From Zingiber officinale (taxonomy: Eukaryota > Streptophyta > Magnoliopsida > Zingiberales > Zingiberaceae): a stretch of 64,000 bases of DNA. The stretch lies in assembly GCF_018446385.1 (NCBI RefSeq), contig NC_055996.1, positions 132,880,745 through 132,944,744 of the forward strand, given 5' to 3'. The notes under the pieces are model-generated. The model saw only the letters and a program-made list of their open reading frames with translations. It made no database searches and was not told where the DNA came from. Below, one piece after another: positions 57,726-64,000 of the stretch (the stretch's first letter is position 1; each line of letters begins with the position of its first letter). The position numbers and the translations under genes were made by a program.

Positions 57726-59763
57726 GAGCATTCACAATAGCTAGGGATATTTCTCCTAAGTATTTGTGGCCTTCACTTTCACATCATCTTTCAAATATCC
57801 CACTATTCAAATATCTCAACTTTCACAATGAAATATCCACCAATCAAATATTTATAGGTCTCACCCATCAAATATTCACTCTCAAATATCCTCAATTCCA
57901 CAATCAAATATCTCATCAACTAAATATTTATAGGGCCCACGACCATTTAATTAACTTACATAAATATAAATATTTTATAAATTTAAAATTAAAATACAGA
58001 TATACAAACCATTTTTAATTAATAAAATACATAACGATAAACTACAATTAATAAAATAAACATACAGCAGATAAAATAAACCATAGAAATTAACTACATG
58101 TTCAATTTTTTCTTCAGTTGTTCACATATCGCTAGATGATTTTGAAGTTGTTCATCAATCATGCCTCATGTGTCCATTACAAGGAGTTGATGTGCCTGGA
58201 TGAGTTGATCAACTTTCTTATTGTTATTATACTCTTCCAAATATGTCATTGATTGTTGCATAGCCTGATTCAATTCATCAATTAGGCATACTCTTTCTTT
58301 GCCTTTCTTCTTTGCTGCCTTCTGTCCCATTAGACGAGATCGGATTTCTCTATCATCTATATCAGCAATTGTGTTAGGATTAGAAGAGTTAGTATGTGCA
58401 CCTGATGATTCTGATGTTCTTGCTTTTTTTGTAGCCCGTCGCTCTGAGGATTGAGGAGCATACAAAGGACTATCTTTCACAATTCTCCACACATGCTCAT
58501 ATTGGAAAGCAGTTTTAAAAGTACTCTTATATTCTTCATCAGCTCGCACCATCAAATCCTTGTCACTTCATCCGCTTGGTCGATCATTATACCATTTATT
58601 GTAAATTCCATTGTATCTATTTACGATCTTTTTCAATGAAGCCCAATGTGATTTTGCTTTCTTCGTAGTTCTCTTTTTAGCTCCCTTAGCTCGATTGGTA
58701 TTGAAGTATGCCACAACTCGTTTCCAAAATGACTCACTCTTTTGGGCATTATCAACTACTGAATCTTCACTCATAATTGTGTAGGCCACTGCAAGGAGCT
58801 TATCATCTACTACTGTCCATACTGTTCGCTTGCTATGGTCTTCATTTGATTCGTTGCCCATCTCTGGTGCTTGATTGAGAATAATATTGTCGGACCCTAT
58901 TTCAGATGAGAATGGAGGAAATTGTGAATCGAGAACTGCATAAGGTGTACCTTTATCACTGTCAGTTGCATCAATACTAGCTCTTCTCGATTCATTTGAT
59001 TGAATCTCTGGTGATTGAAGCGGATTAATTCCATGAGATGGGGCTTGCATGAAATACTGACTACTCTTCCAATATTCTGGAGGATATGTATAAAACGGAG
59101 CTCGAGGGTCTCCACTCAAAGAATTTGGATAACTTTGGAAATTGTGGTAATATGGTGGTAGGTATAGAAAAGTTTGGAAATTTGATGGATGTTGAGTGGG
59201 AAATGGAAATTAAGGAATGAAGAAATTAGGACGGACTCGAGAACTTTCTTCACTAGAATTTTCGTCGATATTTGGAGAGTTGAACAAATCACTAAAATAA
59301 TGATCAGAATTTTTATCCATTTCTCTCTAAATTTTTGGTAGGCAATAGGTATGGAAATGATGAAAATGGATGAAAGAAAGGATGTATATAGGGAGAAATT
59401 GAACGTTATCCTACGTTTAATTTTTTGAACGTTTTCGAACGTTTAATTTTTCCAACGTACTCTTGTTTTTATTTTTTTTTAATATTCTAAATTTAATTAA
59501 ATTTAAAAAAAGTCTAAAAGTCATGGCAGCCCGCCATTTTGGTGGTACCCACCACATTTAATTAAAATAAAAAAAAATAAAAAAAACTCAGAATAGTGGA
59601 AGCCCACTATTGTGGTGGGCCCTATAAGAGGAAATCACCTGGCACACATGTGTGCCCGGTGATTTCCATTCATCCCTCAAATATCCCCCACAATGGAGGA
59701 TATTTGAGAAGGGAAGGGGGGGGGGGGGGATATTTGGAGAAATATCCCCCATTGTAGATGCTC
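57726..59763. mobile_element. PIF/Harbinger transposon carrying only ORF1
   Basis: Inverted ends GAGCATTCACAATAGCTAGGGATA and GAGCATCTACAATGGGGGATA, with the diagnostic 3-bp duplication TTA (57723-57725 and 59764-59766). Subterminal GGATATTT and AAATATCC words repeat inside. It encodes the Myb/SANT-like ORF1 on the minus strand but no DDE transposase, so it is non-autonomous. Confidence 0.88.
58094..59320 (-). pseudogene. PIF/Harbinger ORF1 (Myb/SANT-like, NAM-associated tail), three in-frame stops
   Basis: A single frame of 409 codons starts at ATG 59320 (MDKNSDHYFSDLFNSPNI) and ends at 58094. It is interrupted by TAA near 59210, TGA at 58568-58570 and TGA near 58163, with no frameshift. 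The middle has the trihelix/SANT block (TVWTVVDDKLLAVAYTIMSE, SESFWKRVVAYFN, SHWASLKKIVNRYNGIY). A basic/acidic NAM-associated-type C-terminal coiled region with GQKAAKKKGKER follows. Such proteins are often mis-annotated as glutathione S-transferase T3-like. ORF1 binds DNA and helps the transposase enter the nucleus. With only three stops and no indel, it died recently or its stops matter little. Confidence 0.85.
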
Positions 59764-59766
59764 TTA

Positions 59767-61322
59767 TGAAGAAGGGGCAACCGTTGCAGAAGGACGTGAC
59801 CATGAAAGTATTACAGAACGGACGAGTAGTAATGGCGGTCGTTGCAAAAGAGAAATCGTAATGTCATAATAATGACTGCTGAAGGCTATAAAATGGAATA
59901 GATAATTGTTCTGGTATGAGATTGATCGTTGATGAGTAAGCCACTAATGAGTTGGCCACTAATGAGTTGTTTTCTACATTGACGAAGTCGTGGAATCTAA
60001 AATAGAGAGCAAGGAGAAGAGAGCCGGATCAAATGAAACGACCATGAAGCCCGAGAAGGAGGAGAGTTTGAATGGAAGCTAAGGCTGCTTCCACTCAGTC
60101 ACTCCGACACTCAAATCAGTCTTTATAGCACTGTTGAAAAAGGAAAAATATCTTCCTCAGTAATTAGACTTCATATTTCGATATGAAAAATGTCTTATTG
60201 TTGTATCTCCGTCGTATCATATTGATACAATCACGTCACCCATATTTCATATTTGTATAATTAACCCATGTGATATCCCAAGTGTTGTACCACTTGTACG
60301 CGTCCACCCACAAGATATGGGATCAATTGGGTTGAAGGGCTTGGCACGTTCAGTAAAAGGAGTTAGATTAGGGAGACCGAAGGAATGGGTTGGGAGCCTT
60401 GTAGGTGGGAGCGTCCAGTCGGCAGGGTTGAGTAGGAAAGGAGCTTGAGCAGAGAATGCATATGAGTTGAGCAACATTGGGCATCTGATAGGCAGAGCAA
60501 TGGAGACGTGTCGAATTAGAAGAGTCGAGGGAGTTGATCCGGGGGGGAGTTGAACCCCTGGGGTCGATTAGAACAAATTGAAGGAGGCGGGGGGCGAGGG
60601 GGGTTGAACCCCTCGGTCGATTAGAACAAATTGAAGGAATCGTACGTGGGAAGATGAACCCTTAAGGTCGGTACTGAAGGAGTCGAGGGGAGCTAAGCCA
60701 TTGGGGAGTTGATCCATTGGAGTTGGGTAGATCAAACTGAGACCACAGTCCCACTGATTGGATTGATTTGATCTATCTACTAACTCACTTCCTAGGACTA
60801 ATGTGGTCGGAGAACCTTATCTCTTTATTGGTCCTTGCCTTAGAAATATGCGATTCAGATGTTATTTATGCAAGTGATACGTGTGATGACGTATCTGGGT
60901 CATGATTAACTTGTCATGCCGGTCATCGATGCCGACTCATCCGACGTTGACATGTGGCACCACCATGTTGAGGTTATCAACTCGAGGGAACTGTTGAGAT
61001 TCTATCAACTATTACATCTTTTTTGACTTCTGGATTGGACGACTAAAAACTGAAGGCACGCATGAATTTTATTAAGATTAGTGAAGGGAGAATGCGATGA
61101 CATTCTTTGTCATTGTCTCCAAACTCCAACAGAAGCAAACCTCAACAATCCTTAGCGACTTCGCAAATTTCCTTGGTTGTAAGTTACTTCACCCCACTGT
61201 GTCCTAATCCTTCGTTGTTCTTTGGCCCTCTCTTTTGTCTTCTCTGCCCTCTTATCCATGGTCACTAAGAGTATTTCCACCCTTTGGTATACGTCGATGA
61301 AGTTAGATTTTAATGGGGGAAA
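59767..61322. other. Non-coding region with retrotransposon-like remnants
   Basis: A short duplication GTTGAACCCCT..GGTCGATTAGAACAAATTGAAGGA occurs twice at 60550-60640. The surrounding GAGTCGAGGG and GAGTTGATCC words look like LTR leader remains. No gene was seen. Confidence 0.4.
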
Positions 61323-62605
61323 TGTAGGATCGAGAAAGTGCGCTAGAGGGGAGAGGGTGAATAACACTCGTGACTTTCTCATATTTTCATAAAACAGTCA
61401 AGAGTATGTAGCAGGAATAAAAAAGAAAAAAACCAATCCTAATACAATTTCTTTTACTTGGTTCGGAGTCTTTAATAACTCCTACTCTAAGGCCCACAAT
61501 TGTTGATCACTTTTGTCAGACAATCCACTAAAGATTCGTCAATTACAAAAATATTGATTACAATAAATGAAATGAAAATAATAAATACTTATACCGACAA
61601 CTTGCAAGGATGTAGACTTGAGCATTGTCATCGGTGGATCATTTCAACATTGTGAAGAGCTTTTTAGAACAACACACAAGCACGAAAGTCATATGAAAAG
61701 TTGTCTTTAAGGTGTTGGTGGAACCTTATTTTTATAGCCTTGTTCGAGCACGCCTGGACTGGTCCCGAGTGCCCTTATCAAGCTGACATGGTGTGACTTC
61801 AATAAGTTTTATCCACCAAAGTTTATCCCAATCTAGACACTTGGACCACTCCTGGACAACTGGACGATGACATGTGTCTGCCAATCGGAGCACACCACCT
61901 CATCTACACAAGTGGTTGGATTCGGGCCCATCCAGACACCTAGACCCAGTCCAGGCGCTTGGACCCTTCCAGGCGCCTAGAAGCCCTTTTTCCAACCAAC
62001 TTCCCGATTTCGATTTCCTGAATCACAGAGTTAGCAAGACAAACATAATATAATAATCATAATGATTAGGACAGTCTTGGGATTGTCTAGTTCTGATTTG
62101 AATTTTGCATGAAATCTTAGGTCGAGCCGATACCTATTGTTCCCTCAATGGGGAGCACGTCCTCACTTACTCCTCTCAGGATAGTTTTCCTTTTACCAAA
62201 CTCCTGTTTGAACTTTTACTCAGTATCCAATCTTTGACTTCGAAACTTTTCGCTAGACGTCCGATCCTCAATCCACCTAGACTTTCGCTTGGTGTCTACG
62301 ACCCCAGGGCTTCCCGCTTGATGTCCTTGATCTGCCAAATCTTCTATCTAGTCCACCCGACTAGGTCCTTGTGCTCAATCCCTTGACTAAAATTTCGTGT
62401 CCAATCCTCTCGACCAGAACTTTGTGCTCAATCCCTTAACCAGGACTTCGTGTTCAGTCCTCTTGACTAGGGCTTCTTTACCTACCCTCAACTAGGTCTT
62501 GCCTGCACACTCAAGTAAACTTATTAGATCATAACTAAGCTTAACTCTGAACCTTTACCAATATCAAAACACAAGTTTGATTGGCTAGTACTTTCAATAT
62601 CAACA
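61323..62605 (-). repeat. Sirevirus-like LTR, minus strand
   Basis: On the minus strand it starts TGTTGATATTGAAAGTAC and ends GCACTTTCTCGATCCTACA. It has repeated AGGGATTGAGCACAAAGTTC-like units (62390-62470). Directly upstream on that strand is AAAAAGGAGGAGAT (62606-62619), the same kind of polypurine tract as in elements A and B. Confidence 0.72.
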
Positions 62606-63300
62606 ATCTCCTCCTTTTTACGTTATGACAACCTAATTCAAAGTTAAGTAAAAACATTTGTAATAAACTAATATTTCAGAACAAAATATTTTTAATTGTA
62701 AATAATTTATTCTAGCAATAGGATTTTTAAGAATCAGAGTACCAAGTAAAATTTAAGAAAAAAATATTTCTCCCCTATAAAAAAAATACTCTCCCTTAAT
62801 TATTACTCTCCCTTTGAATTTTAGGTTTTTATTAACAAATTTAACTTTTAATTCATTTCTCCCCCTTGACATATATCAAAAATCAAGGGGTTAAAATCAC
62901 AACAAAATTGAACATGAACATACTTTAAAAATTTGAAAAAAAAAAATCAAGTTCTTGAAAAACACTGAGAATTTTGTTTTAAAACGTATATAGTGTTTTT
63001 TTCAGCAATATTTTTCAAATACTCAAATAATTTGTGTCAACAATATTTTCAAAGGAATTTTAAAAAAATATTTTGAAGTAAGTTGAAAAACTAGATTTTC
63101 AAGGAATATATTAAAAATGATTTTCAAAGAATCTAAAAGAAAATTCAAGTACAGAATGAATTTAGAATATATATTCCAATTTTGAAAACGTTTTGTACTT
63201 AAAGACAACATTTAAAATTGTAGGTAATTGATAAATAAAAATTTAATACTTGCAAAATTTGATATTAATCAATTAAGACTTTAAGCATGCTAACATGTCC
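62606..63300 (-). mobile_element. 3' internal region of the Sirevirus-like element
   Basis: Polypurine tract, then AT-rich DNA with a second purine-rich motif (TGATATATGTCAAGGGGGAGAAAT on minus, about 62859-62882), the known layout of the Sirevirus 3' untranslated region. No gag or pol is visible before the sequence becomes featureless, so the element is truncated or continues beyond recognition. Confidence 0.5.
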
Positions 63301-63439
63301 TTAGAGTCCAGCATATATAATCACCCATGCGTTATTCCTTCGTTTCATAATTTTTTATTTACTCATTTATATTTTTCTCTAAATTTCACAAAAAAACTTG
63401 ACAAATTATTATTATGATAGATATTATTAATTATATATA

Positions 63440-64000
63440 TAATTATAGCTCCTTTTTTGCGAGTCGCATATATTTTAGTCTGATGTTCAAGTATAGAGTT
63501 GACTTGATTATTAATTAATTTCTAATTAATTAAGTTAGTTAATTAAGTTGAATTAATTAAATTAGGTTAATTAAATGAAGTTGATTAAATTTTAATTGAG
63601 TTAAGTCTGATACTGAAATTAAATAGATTGAATTAGCTTTTAATTATATTAATTAAATTAGATAATTAGGTTGAATTGATTAATTAGGTTAAGTTAATTA
63701 AAGTGATTAATTATGTTAAATCTATTGAGTTAGATTTAATTAAGTTTATTTGATTAATAAACTTTTATTTTAATTAATTAATTGAGTTAGTGATTTAGAT
63801 TAATTTGAATTAATTGATTCAATTTCGGGTTTAATCTTTGTTAATTAATTATTTATTTTAGTATTAATTAATTAAATTTCATTAATTAAATTAATTTAGT
63901 TTGATAACAACTTGAGTTTGATTATTTAAAGTTTGAGTTTGATAATTTAAAGTTTGAGTTTGAGTTTGATTAATTTATTAGGTTATAGATTAAATTAATT
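63440..64000. repeat. AT-rich low-complexity tract with TTAATTAA words
   Basis: The end of the window is dominated by TTAATTAA, GTTAATTAA and GAGTTTGA words without a fixed period. Simple AT-rich sequence, no gene. Confidence 0.6.

Overview
This window looks like nuclear DNA from a flowering plant. The genes have introns, one gene encodes a plastid carotenoid cleavage dioxygenase, another a plant QALGGH zinc finger, and most of the remaining sequence is nested LTR retrotransposons, hAT and PIF/Harbinger DNA transposons and SINEs. The coding regions are GC-rich at third positions (the CCD4 and zinc-finger genes, with coding GC far above the flanks), which suggests a commelinid monocot. I lean towards Zingiberales, but that is only an impression. 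No bacterial, organellar or viral genome is present.

Layout. 1-837: 3' end of a Mutator-type transposon gene carrying an OTU cysteine-protease domain. 2172-6181 (minus): a six-exon conserved plant gene of unknown function, reconstructed here from splice sites; its last intron holds a hAT MITE with a perfect 8-bp target duplication, an Au-like SINE and a second SINE-like sequence. 6182-6719: shared promoter region with a perfect palindromic G-box. 6720-8495: intact, intronless CCD4. 8752-19744: an almost complete Tat-lineage Ty3/gypsy element with gag, protease-RT-RNase H-aRNH-integrase, a 58-bp tandem array and a spliced antisense coding unit. It sits inside the remains of an older LTR element, whose gag (20650-21110) is in turn cut by a CACTA-like end. 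22755-27042 and 39199-43196: two gag-only (TR-GAG type) elements of related families. 28183-30110: small hAT and PIF MITEs. 31260-37770: a decayed copia-type element interrupted by a solo LTR and an LTR fragment. 38446-45118: the 3' part of a Tat element that hosts the second TR-GAG element. 45671-48296: another copia-type solo LTR. 49500-49955: single C2H2 zinc-finger repressor gene with EAR motifs at both ends. 50495-57406 (minus): a complete but protein-less Tat derivative (LARD) with a perfect TSD. 57726-59763: a PIF/Harbinger element carrying only a broken ORF1. 61323-63300 (minus): Sirevirus-like LTR and adjoining 3' region. 63440-64000: AT-rich low complexity.

The host genes are few: the six-exon gene, CCD4 and the zinc-finger gene. 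The first two are divergent and about 540 bp apart, so they may share control elements. All other coding capacity belongs to mobile elements, most of them non-autonomous or broken, which would need proteins from complete relatives elsewhere. The most unusual observations are the pair of gag-only elements, each with one stop at a different place and a shared non-coding block with a hairpin; a perfect palindrome around the TATA box in both LTRs of one of them; a 58-bp array that repeats a TATAAATAT motif about a dozen times beside an antisense gene; and two opposite-facing Tat relatives with related LTRs but different internal repeats.
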